From: Paracoccus sp. (in: a-proteobacteria)
Lineage (GTDB): Bacteria > Pseudomonadota > Alphaproteobacteria > Rhodobacterales > Rhodobacteraceae
DNA length: 64,000 nucleotides
Direction of reading: 5' to 3'
NCBI RefSeq assembly: GCF_030538655.1
Contig: NZ_JAUNTO010000013.1
Coordinates: 1-64,000, forward strand
Both the position numbers and the translations under genes were made by a program. The notes beneath the pieces are model-generated. The model was not told where the DNA came from and ran no database searches. It worked only from the letters and a program-made list of their open reading frames with translations. Shown here in pieces: positions 1-10,029 of this stretch (within the stretch, counting starts at the first letter, position 1; each line of letters opens with the position of its first letter).

Positions 1-1355
<1,355 letters not shown>

Positions 1356-1365
1356 GGGGGCTGTG

Positions 1366-2343
1366 ATGCCGCAGTTTACCCGCAGGATGGTCCTGTCGCC
1401 GCAGGGGCAGCCCTATCAGATGGCCGGGGCACGGTCGTTTGCGCTGGCCCCGGATGCCGAGGTGATCGAAACTGCTTTGGGCGAACACCATTCGCTGCAT
1501 CATATTGATCTGGACCGGGCGCGGGTGTGCTGGGTGGATGCGGGCCGCAAGATTTCCGACCGCGAAGGCGCGTTCTTTTATCAGGAACAGCGCCGCAATG
1601 CGCAATCGGTGCTGTTCGCGCCTTTCGACGATGCGGTGCAACTGGATGCGCCGCTGGCTCGGCGGCCGGTTCTGTTCTTTTCCATCGGGCGCTGCGGCTC
1701 GACCCTGATTTCCAAGATCGCGCATACCTGCGGCCTGACCACCTGGTCCGAACCCGACAGCTTTACCAACCTGACCCGCGCCCGTGATCTGCGCCTCAGC
1801 CAGCCGCAGACGGTGGCGCGGCTGACGCATCTGGCGCTGTCCGATCTGGACCGGCTAAGCGAGGGCACCGCATTTGGCATCAAGTTCCGCGCCGAGGTGA
1901 CGGGCAGCATGGCCAGCATCATCGACGTTGCCGAAGATGCGATCAGCTTTTTCGTGGTGCGCGATGCGGTGGAATGGGCGCGCTCCAGCCGCCGGGTATT
2001 CGGAGTGGACGAACAGAAATCCGCCCGTCGTCTGGCAAGGATGGTGCAGGCGGCGCGGCAGGCGATTGCCGCAGGGCGCGATGTGCGGATTCTGGATTAC
2101 CGGCTGATGGTATCGCAGCCCGAGATGGTGGCGGCGATGATCTGCGATGCGACGGGTTTGCCTTATCCTGATGCGGCGCGCCTGCAACAGACCATGCAGA
2201 CCGATTCTCAGCAGGGCACGACGATCAACCGCGAGGCCAGCCGCTTTGATCTGACCGAGGGTTTCGACGACCGTTTTCGCAAGGAACTGGCCGCCATTGC
2301 CCCGGCCATGGACCCGCACGACAGCGCAAGCTGGTTCGGCTAA
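1366..2343 (+). CDS. Sulfotransferase-like P-loop protein
   Basis: A 325-residue protein. The motif FFSIGRCGSTLISK (about residues 103-116) matches the 5'-phosphosulfate-binding loop of PAPS-dependent sulfotransferases, which carry a [ST]GRxGSTLL-like sequence. A later VVRDAVEWARSS stretch sits where the family keeps its 3'-phosphate-binding Arg/Ser. No signal peptide or membrane segment is visible. The ATG at 1366 is chosen because AAGGGGG lies just upstream, although the frame stays open further upstream through the pyrG end. Substrate and pathway are unknown, and a non-sulfotransferase P-loop role cannot be excluded. Confidence 0.6.
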   Translation: MPQFTRRMVLSPQGQPYQMAGARSFALAPDAEVIETALGEHHSLHHIDLDRARVCWVDAGRKISDREGAFFYQEQRRNAQSVLFAPFDDAVQLDAPLARRPVLFFSIGRCGSTLISKIAHTCGLTTWSEPDSFTNLTRARDLRLSQPQTVARLTHLALSDLDRLSEGTAFGIKFRAEVTGSMASIIDVAEDAISFFVVRDAVEWARSSRRVFGVDEQKSARRLARMVQAARQAIAAGRDVRILDYRLMVSQPEMVAAMICDATGLPYPDAARLQQTMQTDSQQGTTINREASRFDLTEGFDDRFRKELAAIAPAMDPHDSASWFG

Positions 2344-2570
2344 GCATTCGGCGCTTTCCAACCTGCCGGCCCTGCTGCGCCCTTGGGCGACTGCGGCCGC
2401 CCCTTTGCAATCAGGGCGACTGTTTGCGCTAATATTTTGATCTGACAGTAATTTTTTTCGCCTGTCGCGCGGCGCGGCAGCGGATTTGCCATATTCCTGA
2501 CATATGGGGTGGTTAACGACCGTGCCGTTATCAGCGGTTTTCGCCGCTGCCCCAGACTGACGGAAAAAAC

Positions 2571-3974
2571 ATGAAGATGATCCTTGGCCTTGCGGCCACC
2601 TCGACCCTTACGATTCTGGCGACAGACGCCTCTGCTGCGACGTGTGCTTCTTTACCGATGTTGATGCTGTGCGATAACAGCGCAAGCGCGCCGGTTGTGT
2701 CCGCCAACCGTGGCACGCTGATCGACGTGACGGGCGGTATCGCCAGTAACGACCGTGGCACGGCGGCGGTTGCCGTCGATTACGATACGGTAACGATCCT
2801 GAACAAAGGCAGTATTGCCCAGACCGATGCGCGCAACAACGGCTATGCCATTGCTGTGCGCGGTGCCGATACCCGCATTTTTAACGCCGACGGCGCGACG
2901 ATCCATGGCGGCGACCGCGCGATCGAGGTGCTGGCCGGTCCGGGTGGGCTGACGCTGACCAACGCGGGCACGATTACGTCGCGCCGTCAGGCCGTCCGCT
3001 CGCTGGAAGGGTTCCAGAACGCGACGGTCATCAACACCGGCACCATTGCTGCCGAGACCGGGCGTGCGCTGCAACTGCGCGGCAATGGCGCGACCGTGTT
3101 CAACTATGGCACGCTGACCGGCGGCGAGGAGGTGATCGAGGGGCGCGGTGATTTCTATCTGGAAAACTATGGCCAGATCTTCATCAACAATCCCGCCATC
3201 GTGGACGAGGACGGCGTGCAGTTCGCGTCGGGCCGGGTTGTGAACCACGGGCTGATCCGGGGCAGCGATGACGGCATTGACGTGGACGAAGGTCATATTA
3301 TCAACGCGGCGGGCGGTCGCATCATCTCGACCGGGCCGCTGGATCTGCGCGATGCGGCCGGGATCGACGTAGATGAAGTCTTTGATGATGGCGTGAACCC
3401 GATCCGCCCCGCAGGCGACCTGCTGATCGAAAACGCCGGTTTGATCGAGGGGCCGCGCGCGATTACCACCTCTCTGGGCAGCACGTCCAGCATCACCATT
3501 CTGAATACCGGCAAATTGCATGGCCGCAGTGGCGTTGCCGTCGATTTCGCGCCGACGCAGGGTGACAGCCTGATCCAGATTTCGGGCGACAGCCGGATCA
3601 TCGGCAATGTGCTGTTCGGCGCGGGCGATGATGTGTTTGCCTTTGGCGCATTGGGCCATTCGGCGTTGCTGAGCGGGCTGATCGACGGCGGGGCGGGCGA
3701 CAACATGGTTGATTTCGGCACTTATACGCTGGCCGATCTGACCGGCTTTGTGGTGACGGGCGATCTGATCGACACGGTTCTGAACATTGGTGGCACCAGC
3801 CTGACCGCGCGGTTCCGCAACTTTGGCCTTTGGAGCATCGGCGGCCACACATGGACCGCCGCCGATTTGTCGGCGCAGATCGCGCCGGTGCCGCTGCCCG
3901 CCGGGTTGCCACTGGCCCTGGCGGCCTTTGGCGGGCTGGCGCTGCTGCGCCGCCGACAGGCCGCGCGGATCTGA
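2571..3974 (+). CDS. Secreted beta-repeat protein with VPLPA-type sorting tail
   Basis: A 467-residue exported protein. An N-terminal signal peptide (MKMILGLAATSTLTILATDASA) is followed by ~350 residues of short repeats of the form 'NxGxI-x(n)-G/A' (for example ILNKGSIAQ, LTNAGTITS, VINTGTIAA), as in right-handed beta-helix proteins. Two calcium-loop-like stretches (GAGDDVFAF, GGAGDNMVDF) follow. The C terminus is VPLPAGLPLALAAFGGLALL plus a basic RRRQAAR tail: the tripartite VPLPA-CTERM signal (motif, hydrophobic helix, arginines) known from Rhodobacteraceae and recognised by an exosortase-like enzyme. The cargo is probably displayed at or released from the envelope. A GC hairpin (2532-2549) lies in the leader; a terminator follows. 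Confidence 0.75.
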   Translation: MKMILGLAATSTLTILATDASAATCASLPMLMLCDNSASAPVVSANRGTLIDVTGGIASNDRGTAAVAVDYDTVTILNKGSIAQTDARNNGYAIAVRGADTRIFNADGATIHGGDRAIEVLAGPGGLTLTNAGTITSRRQAVRSLEGFQNATVINTGTIAAETGRALQLRGNGATVFNYGTLTGGEEVIEGRGDFYLENYGQIFINNPAIVDEDGVQFASGRVVNHGLIRGSDDGIDVDEGHIINAAGGRIISTGPLDLRDAAGIDVDEVFDDGVNPIRPAGDLLIENAGLIEGPRAITTSLGSTSSITILNTGKLHGRSGVAVDFAPTQGDSLIQISGDSRIIGNVLFGAGDDVFAFGALGHSALLSGLIDGGAGDNMVDFGTYTLADLTGFVVTGDLIDTVLNIGGTSLTARFRNFGLWSIGGHTWTAADLSAQIAPVPLPAGLPLALAAFGGLALLRRRQAARI

Positions 3975-3981
3975 TAACAAA

Positions 3982-4015
3982 AGGGGGCGCGTCTGCTGTG
4001 CCCCCTACACTTTTT
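3982..4015 (+). terminator. Rho-independent terminator after the VPLPA protein gene
   Basis: Stem AGGGGGC (3982-3988) pairs with GCCCCCT (4000-4006), followed by ACAC and five Ts (4011-4015). It separates the sorting-tail protein from the next small secreted protein. Confidence 0.75.
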
Positions 4016-4060
4016 CCCGGTATCGGGGCAGATTGACCGTATCCCGCGACGGAGCCTGTG

Positions 4061-4519
4061 ATGCGCCTTGCCCTGATCCTGTCCCTGCTGGCCGCACCTG
4101 CCATGGCGGATGCCCCCCTGTTCATTCTGGACCGCACGCAGATGGCATTCGATCTTGGCCCCGGCCATCCGGCGAACAGCCCGGCGCGGGCATCGAATTC
4201 GCCGAATGCGGCATGGAACTCGGCGGCCAATTCGGCCAACAGCAGTGCGGCCTATGAAAACCGGCCCGATAATCCGGCGAACCAGAACCGGCTGATCTTT
4301 ACTGCCGATGGAAATGTGCTGGGCTATTACGCCGTGAATGCGGGCGGGGTGCTGAATCTGTTCGATCTGCGCGGGCGGCGGATCGCCTATCGCCCGGCGC
4401 GCGGCACCCGCAGCCTGTTCACCACCGGCGGCGAATGGTGCGGCACCGTGGATGGCACGATGGGGGGCGGCTTTGCCCTGGGCGTGACACGGCAATGCGC
4501 GGCGCGGTTCGGCCCATAG
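4061..4519 (+). CDS. Small secreted protein with Asn/Ser/Ala-rich low-complexity region
   Basis: A 152-residue protein of unknown function. It starts with a signal peptide (MRLALILSLLAAPAMA) predicted to be cut before DAPLF. Residues ~35-75 are a low-complexity stretch with recurring NSP/NSA/NPA units (NSPNAAWNSAANSANSSAA). The C-terminal half looks folded and has two cysteines (GEWCGTV and TRQCAAR) that could form a periplasmic disulfide. The ATG at 4061 has GGAG eight bases upstream; a GTG directly before it is less likely. No family is recognised. Confidence 0.7.
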   Translation: MRLALILSLLAAPAMADAPLFILDRTQMAFDLGPGHPANSPARASNSPNAAWNSAANSANSSAAYENRPDNPANQNRLIFTADGNVLGYYAVNAGGVLNLFDLRGRRIAYRPARGTRSLFTTGGEWCGTVDGTMGGGFALGVTRQCAARFGP

Positions 4520-4582
4520 GCTGTCCCTTGCGCAACTGTCACAATGCCGGTCTATGACGAGGAAAATTTTCGGGAGGATGGG

Positions 4583-5488
4583 ATGACCGACGCACCCAGA
4601 GACTGGCTTGACGCCGAGCTTCAGGATACGCTGGACGAAGATTACGAGATCGAACTGGAAGACGCCGTTCTATCGGCGGAAATCAAGAAGATCTATCGGG
4701 ATACACACCCTAATGAGCTGGACCGAAAGATCTATTTCAACGAATTGCTGCGGCTTCAGTCTGAACTGATCAAGTTGCAGGACTGGGTTGCCCACCACAA
4801 GGAAAAAGTCGTCGTCATTTTCGAGGGCCGCGATTCCGCAGGTAAGGGCGGTGCCATCAAGCGGATCTCGCAGCGTCTGAACCCGCGCGTCTGCCGCGTC
4901 GTCGCGCTGCCTGCGCCGTCGGACCGGGAAAAGACCCAGTGGTATTTTCAGCGTTACGTGCCGCATCTGCCTGCGGGCGGGGAAATCGTGCTGTTCGACC
5001 GCAGTTGGTATAACCGCGCCGGTGTCGAGCGGGTGATGGGTTTTGCCAGCGAAGATCAGGTGCAGCAGTTTTTTGACGATGTGCCGGAATTCGAACGGAT
5101 GCTGGTTCGCTCGGGTATTCGGGTGGTGAAATACTGGTTCTCGATCACCGACGAGGAACAGCAGATGCGGTTCCTGATCCGCATCCACGATCCGCTGAAG
5201 CAGTGGAAACTGTCGCCGATGGACCTGCAATCCCGCGTCCGCTGGGAAGCCTATACCAAGGCGAAAGAGGAAATGCTGGAACGCACCAACATTCCCGAAG
5301 CGCCGTGGTATGTCGTGCCTGGCAATGACAAGAAACGCGCTCGCCTGAACGTGATGAGCCATCTGCTGAGCCTGATCCCCTATACCGAGGTTCAGCACGA
5401 AGAGGTGCATTTGCCTGACCGCGTGTTCAACGTCGATTACGAACGCGAAATTCTGCCGCCTGACCTGTATGTGCCCCAAAAGTATTGA
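4583..5488 (+). CDS. ppk2: Polyphosphate kinase 2 family protein
   Basis: PPK2 enzymes transfer phosphate between inorganic polyphosphate and nucleoside mono- or diphosphates in the cytoplasm. The 301-residue protein has the family Walker A loop (FEGRDSAGKGGAIKR, about residue 80), a Walker B/lid region with FDRSWYNRAGVERVMGF, and the C-terminal PWYVV element. It has a single PPK2 domain of usual length. The ATG at 4583 is chosen for the CGGGAGG sequence six bases upstream; the frame is open earlier. Whether it favours ADP, GDP or AMP cannot be read from the sequence here. Confidence 0.92.
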   Translation: MTDAPRDWLDAELQDTLDEDYEIELEDAVLSAEIKKIYRDTHPNELDRKIYFNELLRLQSELIKLQDWVAHHKEKVVVIFEGRDSAGKGGAIKRISQRLNPRVCRVVALPAPSDREKTQWYFQRYVPHLPAGGEIVLFDRSWYNRAGVERVMGFASEDQVQQFFDDVPEFERMLVRSGIRVVKYWFSITDEEQQMRFLIRIHDPLKQWKLSPMDLQSRVRWEAYTKAKEEMLERTNIPEAPWYVVPGNDKKRARLNVMSHLLSLIPYTEVQHEEVHLPDRVFNVDYEREILPPDLYVPQKY

Positions 5489-5497
5489 TGCCTCAGG

Positions 5498-5520
5498 CGG
5501 AGATATTTGCGGACCAAAGA
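5498..5520 (+). repeat. Copy of dispersed GGGATATTT-type intergenic motif
   Basis: Reads GGAGATATTTGCGGACCAAAGA between ppk2 and the phzF-like gene, in two parts GGAGATATTT and GCGGACCAAAGA. It is nearly identical to the copy at 41297-41322. Confidence 0.6.
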
Positions 5521-6389
5521 TGCTGGATTTCGTGATCTGTGACGTGTTCACCGATCAGCCGTTTTCCGGGAATCCTTTGGCGATTGTCATGGGTGCGGGC
5601 GGGTTGAGCGTGACGCAGATGCAGATCATCGCGCGGCAGTTCAATTTGTCCGAGACGATTTTCGTCATGGCGCCGTGTGATCCGGTGAATACGGCGCGGG
5701 TGCGGATTTTCTTTCCGACAGCCGAGATTCCCTTTGCCGGGCATCCGACTATCGGCTGCGCCCTGCATCTGGCCGGGGGTGCCGACGGGCGGATCGTTCT
5801 GGAGGAGGGGGCGGGTCTGGTGCCTGTCACCATCAGCGGCGGCGTGGCGGAATTTGTGGCACCCCGGCTGCCGGTGGCGCATGGGGTGATCCCCGATGCC
5901 GGGCTGATCGCGGCGGCGCTGGATCTGTCGCCGGGGGATCTGGGCTTTGGCGGCCATCGGGTTGGCTGCTGGCAGGGTGGTCCGGCGTTTCTGTTTGTGC
6001 CGCTGGCCAGCCTTGACACAGTTGCACAGGCCCGACCGATTGAACCGCATTGGTCGCGGTTGATGGCAGTGGCGGATGTGGACAGCGCCTATCTGTATGC
6101 CCCGGATGGCGATGGGTTCCGTGCCCGAATGTTTTCGCCAGGGGCCGGGATTCCTGAAGACCCTGCAACCGGGTCCGCTTCGGCTCTGTTGGCGGCGCAG
6201 TTTCTGGCGGCGGGGGATCTGGTCGAGGGGGAAACCCGTATCCCGCTGCGGCAAGGGGTCGAGATGGGGCGGCCTTCGGGCATCAGCTTGACGGTGGTGG
6301 TTCGGGGTGGTTCGCTGGCGGAAATCCGTATTGCGGGCCGTGCCGTTCCCATCGCGCAGGGCCGTATTCGTATCCCGGAGGATGTATGA
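5520..6389 (+). CDS. PhzF-family isomerase/epimerase
   Basis: A 289-residue member of the PhzF family, cytoplasmic isomerases with the diaminopimelate-epimerase fold. Family marks are the N-terminal DVFTDQPFSGNPLAIV, the catalytic glutamate in NLSETIFV, the FPTAEIPFAGHPTIG stretch, and EDPATGSASALLA in the second half. The ATG at 5520 starts the conserved MLDFVICDVF; an in-frame upstream ATG would add 17 residues unlike the family. Its stop overlaps the next gene's start by four bases (ATGA), so the two are cotranscribed. The substrate is unknown; most members outside phenazine producers are uncharacterised. Confidence 0.9.
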   Translation: MLDFVICDVFTDQPFSGNPLAIVMGAGGLSVTQMQIIARQFNLSETIFVMAPCDPVNTARVRIFFPTAEIPFAGHPTIGCALHLAGGADGRIVLEEGAGLVPVTISGGVAEFVAPRLPVAHGVIPDAGLIAAALDLSPGDLGFGGHRVGCWQGGPAFLFVPLASLDTVAQARPIEPHWSRLMAVADVDSAYLYAPDGDGFRARMFSPGAGIPEDPATGSASALLAAQFLAAGDLVEGETRIPLRQGVEMGRPSGISLTVVVRGGSLAEIRIAGRAVPIAQGRIRIPEDV

Positions 6390-6679
6390 CCAAAGCCTAT
6401 TGGGTCGGGCTGGTGACGGTTGATGATCCGGCGGCCTATGAAGCCTATCGCCAGGCCAATGCCGCCGCGTTCGACAAATACGGCGCGCGGTTTCTGGTGC
6501 GCGGTGGTGCCGCCGAGGTGGTCGAGGGCGTGGCCCGTCCGCGCGTGGTGGTGATCGAATTTCCCGATCTTCAGGCCGCGCGTGATTGCTGGCACAGCCC
6601 GGAGTATCAGGCGGCGCGGGCGCTGCGTTTGCCGGTCAGCGATGCCGATCTGGTGATCGTCGAAGGGTGGGTTGGATGA
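6386..6679 (+). CDS. DUF1330 family protein
   Basis: A 97-residue protein with the dimeric alpha/beta-barrel DUF1330 pattern: MTKAYWVGLVTVDDPAAYEAYR at the N terminus, FLVRGGAAEVVEG in the middle and IEFPDLQAARDCWHSPEYQ near the end. The gene overlaps the phzF-like gene by four bases, which suggests translational coupling and perhaps a shared metabolic step, but the family has no settled function. Confidence 0.88.
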   Translation: MTKAYWVGLVTVDDPAAYEAYRQANAAAFDKYGARFLVRGGAAEVVEGVARPRVVVIEFPDLQAARDCWHSPEYQAARALRLPVSDADLVIVEGWVG

Positions 6680-6724
6680 TAATATGCCCTTTGCCGCCGC
6701 GCGGTGTCGGATTATATCGGGTGA

Positions 6725-7186
6725 ATGTTTCGTAATCTCCTTTCCCGTCTGTTTTCCGATGAACCGCTGCCGCGTCCGCTTGCCTCTGAGGATGCCGAGG
6801 TCGCGGTGGCTGCGCTGCTGGTTCGTGTGGCGCGGGCTGACGATCATTATACCGCAGCCGAACGCGAGCGGATTGACCGCGTGCTGGCCCGGCGCAGGGG
6901 GCTGAATCCCGAGGAGGCCACCGCCCGGCGCCTTGCCGCCGAGATGATCGAGGCCGAGGCCCCGGATACCGTGCGCTTTACCCGACTGGTCAAGGAACGC
7001 ATTGCGCTGGATGATCGGATCGGCGTTATCGCCGCCATGTGGGAGGTGGCCTATGCCGATAACCAGCGTAGCGCGGGAGAAGAAAGCCTGATCCGTCTGG
7101 TGGCTGGTCTGCTGGGCGTGACAGACCGTGAATCAGCGGTTGCGCGGCAGCAGGTGATGGCGCGGATAGGGGTGCCCGAGGGATAA
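6725..7186 (+). CDS. TerB-like (tellurite resistance/co-chaperone-type) protein
   Basis: A 153-residue helical protein. The segment VAVAALLVRVARADDHYTAAERERIDRVL, and a repeat of the same logic at IAAMWEVAYADNQRSAGEESLIRLVAGLLGV, match the TerB domain, which carries acidic D/E metal-contacting residues in two symmetry-related halves. No membrane segment is present. TerB-like proteins of this size are common in Rhodobacteraceae and usually stand apart from ter operons, as here, so tellurite resistance should not be assumed. Confidence 0.8.
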   Translation: MFRNLLSRLFSDEPLPRPLASEDAEVAVAALLVRVARADDHYTAAERERIDRVLARRRGLNPEEATARRLAAEMIEAEAPDTVRFTRLVKERIALDDRIGVIAAMWEVAYADNQRSAGEESLIRLVAGLLGVTDRESAVARQQVMARIGVPEG

Positions 7187-7272
7187 TCCGTTCATCGTCG
7201 GTCAAGCGGGGTCAGCCATCGCATCCTGTGGCGTATTTTTCACAAACAGTGAACACCGGGCGTTGCGGCGGT

Positions 7273-7974
7273 TTATCCCAGTTCGGCCAGAAAGATATAT
7301 CCGGCGCCATAGATGGTTTTGATAAGGCGCGGGTTTTTCGGGTCTTCGCCCAGCTTGGCCCGCAGCCGCGAGATACGCACATCCATCGCCCGGTCAAAGC
7401 TGTCGCCTGCCGTGCCGCCCAGTGATTCCAGCATTTGTGCGCGGGTAATCAGGCGGCGCGGGCTGTCGAGGAACAGGCGCAGCAGTTCGGCTTCGGCATG
7501 GCTGATCGGGGATTCGCCGCCGTCCGGGGCGGTCAGCATGTAGCGGTCGAAATCGGCGGTCCAGCCGGCGAATTGTTGAATCTGGCCGCTGCGGCCAGCG
7601 GTCTGGGACGGGCGGCGCAGGCGGGCGCGGATGCGCGCGACGACCTCGGCGGTTTCGAATGGCTTGATGATGTAATCATCGGCGCCCAGTTCCAGCCCTG
7701 TCACCCGGTCCTGCACCTGTGCGCGGCCTGATATGATAATGATTACCGCGCCGGATTCGGCAGCCAGCCGGTGCACCAGCGCCAGCCCGTCGCGATCGGG
7801 CAGGCCAAGGTCGATCAGGCAGGCGTCAGGGGTGATGCGGCGCAAAGCAGCCTCGAATTCCGTGGCGCGAGAAAAGGCAGCGGTGCGAAACCCGGCCTCT
7901 TCAAGCGCGTTGGCCAGCAGGCGGCGGATTTCCGGTTCGTCGTCCAGAATGGCGATCAGCGGGACATCAGACAT
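7273..7974 (-). CDS. OmpR/PhoB-family response regulator
   Basis: A 233-residue two-component regulator. The receiver domain (residues ~5-118) has the acidic pair in ILDDEPE, the phospho-acceptor aspartate at ~55 in CLIDLGLPDRDG, and the conserved lysine in YIIKPFE. The C-terminal winged helix (~135-230) has RLITRAQMLE and RLRAKLGEDPKNPRLIKTIYGAGYIF, typical of OmpR-type DNA binding. Its start overlaps the end of the hybrid kinase gene by eight bases, so kinase and regulator form one transcript. It probably acts on the divergent transport operon or on itself; this is inference from position. Confidence 0.93.
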   Translation of the reverse strand: MSDVPLIAILDDEPEIRRLLANALEEAGFRTAAFSRATEFEAALRRITPDACLIDLGLPDRDGLALVHRLAAESGAVIIIISGRAQVQDRVTGLELGADDYIIKPFETAEVVARIRARLRRPSQTAGRSGQIQQFAGWTADFDRYMLTAPDGGESPISHAEAELLRLFLDSPRRLITRAQMLESLGGTAGDSFDRAMDVRISRLRAKLGEDPKNPRLIKTIYGAGYIFLAELG

Positions 7975-9850
7975 CGGGCATGGTTCCAGAGATTGCCTTG
8001 GCCAGCGCGGCGGCCAGCCGGGCGGCGTCGAAAGGTTTGGTCAGCACCGGGCAATTGGCCGCCAGCCGGGCAGGGTCAGAGGGCGGCAGCGAGGTCATCA
8101 GCACGCAAGGCAGCGGGCCGCCGGTCAGATCAAGGCCAGAGCCGTCGCCCAGTTGCAGGTCTGACAGGATCAGCGTCAGCCCCGGCAGATCGGCGATGGC
8201 CCGCGCCTCGGCCAGCGAGGCGGCCTCGATCACGGCATGGCCAAGACTGGTCAGCATATCGCGGACACTGGTGCGGATCGTATTATCGTCCTCGGCCAGC
8301 AGCACCATTTGCGGGGTGGCGCGACGCAACGGCAGGCGGATGCTGATGCATGCGCCGCTGTCGGTATTTCTCAGCCGCAGGGTGCCGCCGGCCAGTTTGG
8401 TCTGGTCATAGACCATCGACAGGCCAAGACCGGAACCCTGCCCCTGTTTGGTAGAAAAGAACGGCTCGGTTCCGCGTCGCAGGGCTTCGGGGGAAAAGCC
8501 GGGGCCGGTATCGGTGACGGTCAGCAGCAGCCAGTCGTCGCCCTCGCGGCGCGATTCCAGCGTGATGCGACCCGGCCCGGCCATCGCGGCATTGGCGTTC
8601 AGGATCAGGTTCAGCAGCGAATCCTGCAAGAATCCGGGGTCAAGGATCAGCCGTCCTTCGGGCAACGCGCAATCCACTGTCAGATCGGTGCCATCGTGCA
8701 GCGATGGCCGCGCGAGTGCTGCCGTTTCCGCCAGCAGCGCCGGCAGATCAACGGGCTGCGGCGACAGGTGCCGTGGCCCGGAAATTCGCGCCAACCGTTC
8801 CAGCAGAGCGACTCCGCGACGGGCTGCGGCCAGCGTGCCCTGAACATCGGCGGCGGACCCCGGCGGCAGATCGGCCCCGGCCAGCCGCCCCTGAAGGCCC
8901 AGGATGATTGTCAGCAGATTGCCGAAATCATGCGCCAGCCCGGATGTCAGCCGCGCGGCCAGTTGCCGTTTTGAGGCATGGCTTAACGCCTCGCGCGCCT
9001 GAACCTCGGCGGTGACATCTGTGGACAGGATATAGACGCCATGCCCGGCGCGGTCGGGCGTCAGGGCGATACGGATGCGGCGGCCCGAACCGGGATGCGT
9101 CATCTCGAACACCTGCGGATCACCGGCAAGGGCGTTTTCCATCGGTGGAACCAGCGTTCTGGCCGCGTCGGGACCATGCGCCTCTTGCAGTGTCAGACCG
9201 ACAATTTCGGCGCTGGTGCCGGGAAAGACCAGAGGCAGGCGCCGGTTGGAAAAGGTATAGCGGAACTGGTCGTCCATATGTGCGATATGGGCCGGGATCA
9301 TTTCGATCACCTGCCGGGTATGCGCCTCGGTCTGGGTCAGGATCGCCTGCGCCTCTTGCAAGGCGGCGTTGGTGGCGGCCAGTTCGCGGTTGGCGGCGGC
9401 CAGTTGTTCGGCATGGGCCAGCACCTGTTCCGACAGTTCCTCGGACCGCGCGCGCAGCAGGGCCTCTTGCCGTTTGGTGGCGGTGATGTCGGTATAGACG
9501 GCGATCCAGCCGCCCTGCGCCAGCGGCGCGCCTTCGACCGCGATCCAGCGGCCGTTGGGGCGCTGACGTTCCAGATAATGCGCCTGAAAGGTCCGCGCCT
9601 GTTCGACCCGCATGGCCACTGCGGCATCGGGATCGTCCTGCGGACCGTATTCACCGCGTTCAACCATAAAGCGGATCGTGTCTTCGAAGGTGGTGCCGGG
9701 CTGGATCAGCGATTCGGGCAGTTCGAACATGTCCTGAAACGGACGGTTCGCCACCGCCAGCCGCAGATCGGCGTCAAAAATCGTCAACGCCTGCCCGATC
9801 AAATTCAGCGCCGAGCGGGTCAGATCGTTCAATTGCGCCGTGGTTTCCAT
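7967..9850 (-). CDS. Hybrid sensor histidine kinase with two PAS regions and receiver
   Basis: A 627-residue soluble kinase. In order it has a PAS-like region (~10-125), a coiled coil (~130-180), a second PAS region (~180-285), and a dimerisation/phospho-acceptor helix with GLAHDFGNLLT (His ~307). A HATPase_c domain follows (NLILNANAAM, DTGPGF, GLGLSMV), then a C-terminal receiver (LLAEDDN, LILSDLQLGDGSG, LTKPFD). No transmembrane helices are visible, so the stimulus is probably cytoplasmic. The partner regulator overlaps its 3' end. It is divergent from the ligase/ABC operon that starts at 10030, which makes that operon its likeliest target (inference). Confidence 0.92.
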   Translation of the reverse strand: METTAQLNDLTRSALNLIGQALTIFDADLRLAVANRPFQDMFELPESLIQPGTTFEDTIRFMVERGEYGPQDDPDAAVAMRVEQARTFQAHYLERQRPNGRWIAVEGAPLAQGGWIAVYTDITATKRQEALLRARSEELSEQVLAHAEQLAAANRELAATNAALQEAQAILTQTEAHTRQVIEMIPAHIAHMDDQFRYTFSNRRLPLVFPGTSAEIVGLTLQEAHGPDAARTLVPPMENALAGDPQVFEMTHPGSGRRIRIALTPDRAGHGVYILSTDVTAEVQAREALSHASKRQLAARLTSGLAHDFGNLLTIILGLQGRLAGADLPPGSAADVQGTLAAARRGVALLERLARISGPRHLSPQPVDLPALLAETAALARPSLHDGTDLTVDCALPEGRLILDPGFLQDSLLNLILNANAAMAGPGRITLESRREGDDWLLLTVTDTGPGFSPEALRRGTEPFFSTKQGQGSGLGLSMVYDQTKLAGGTLRLRNTDSGACISIRLPLRRATPQMVLLAEDDNTIRTSVRDMLTSLGHAVIEAASLAEARAIADLPGLTLILSDLQLGDGSGLDLTGGPLPCVLMTSLPPSDPARLAANCPVLTKPFDAARLAAALAKAISGTMPDV

Positions 9851-9961
9851 CCTGCCCCCTCTTGGCGGTCAGCGTTAGCATCGCCCCCCGCGATGGGAAA
9901 GCTGTAACATTTTGTTGGATTCGGGAAAAACTGCGGCAAAGATTGCCGCCGACAACAAACC

Positions 9962-9990
9962 GCGCACCCCGGAGGAGAGGCCGGGTGCGC
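9962..9990 (+). promoter_or_regulatory. Strong GC hairpin in the leader of the ligase/ABC operon
   Basis: GCGCACCC (9962-9969) pairs perfectly with GGGTGCGC (9983-9990), extended by GG/CC beyond a one-base bulge. The intervening bases hold GGAGGAG, which resembles a Shine-Dalgarno sequence masked in the loop. No T tract follows, so it is not a simple terminator. Confidence 0.5.
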
Positions 9991-10029
9991 AGGCAGCACC
10001 GGCGGACAGTCCGGGCAGGGGGAGGGAAC

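Noticed and set aside
2532..2549. CAGCGG/CCGCTG hairpin before the VPLPA gene as a terminator
   Set aside because: The stem is short and no T tract follows; it lies in the leader and may be fortuitous.
2652..3980. A long 442-residue antisense ORF under the VPLPA protein
   Set aside because: It is the shadow of a GC-rich gene with strong codon bias; its composition (Gln/Arg/His-rich) is typical of antisense frames.
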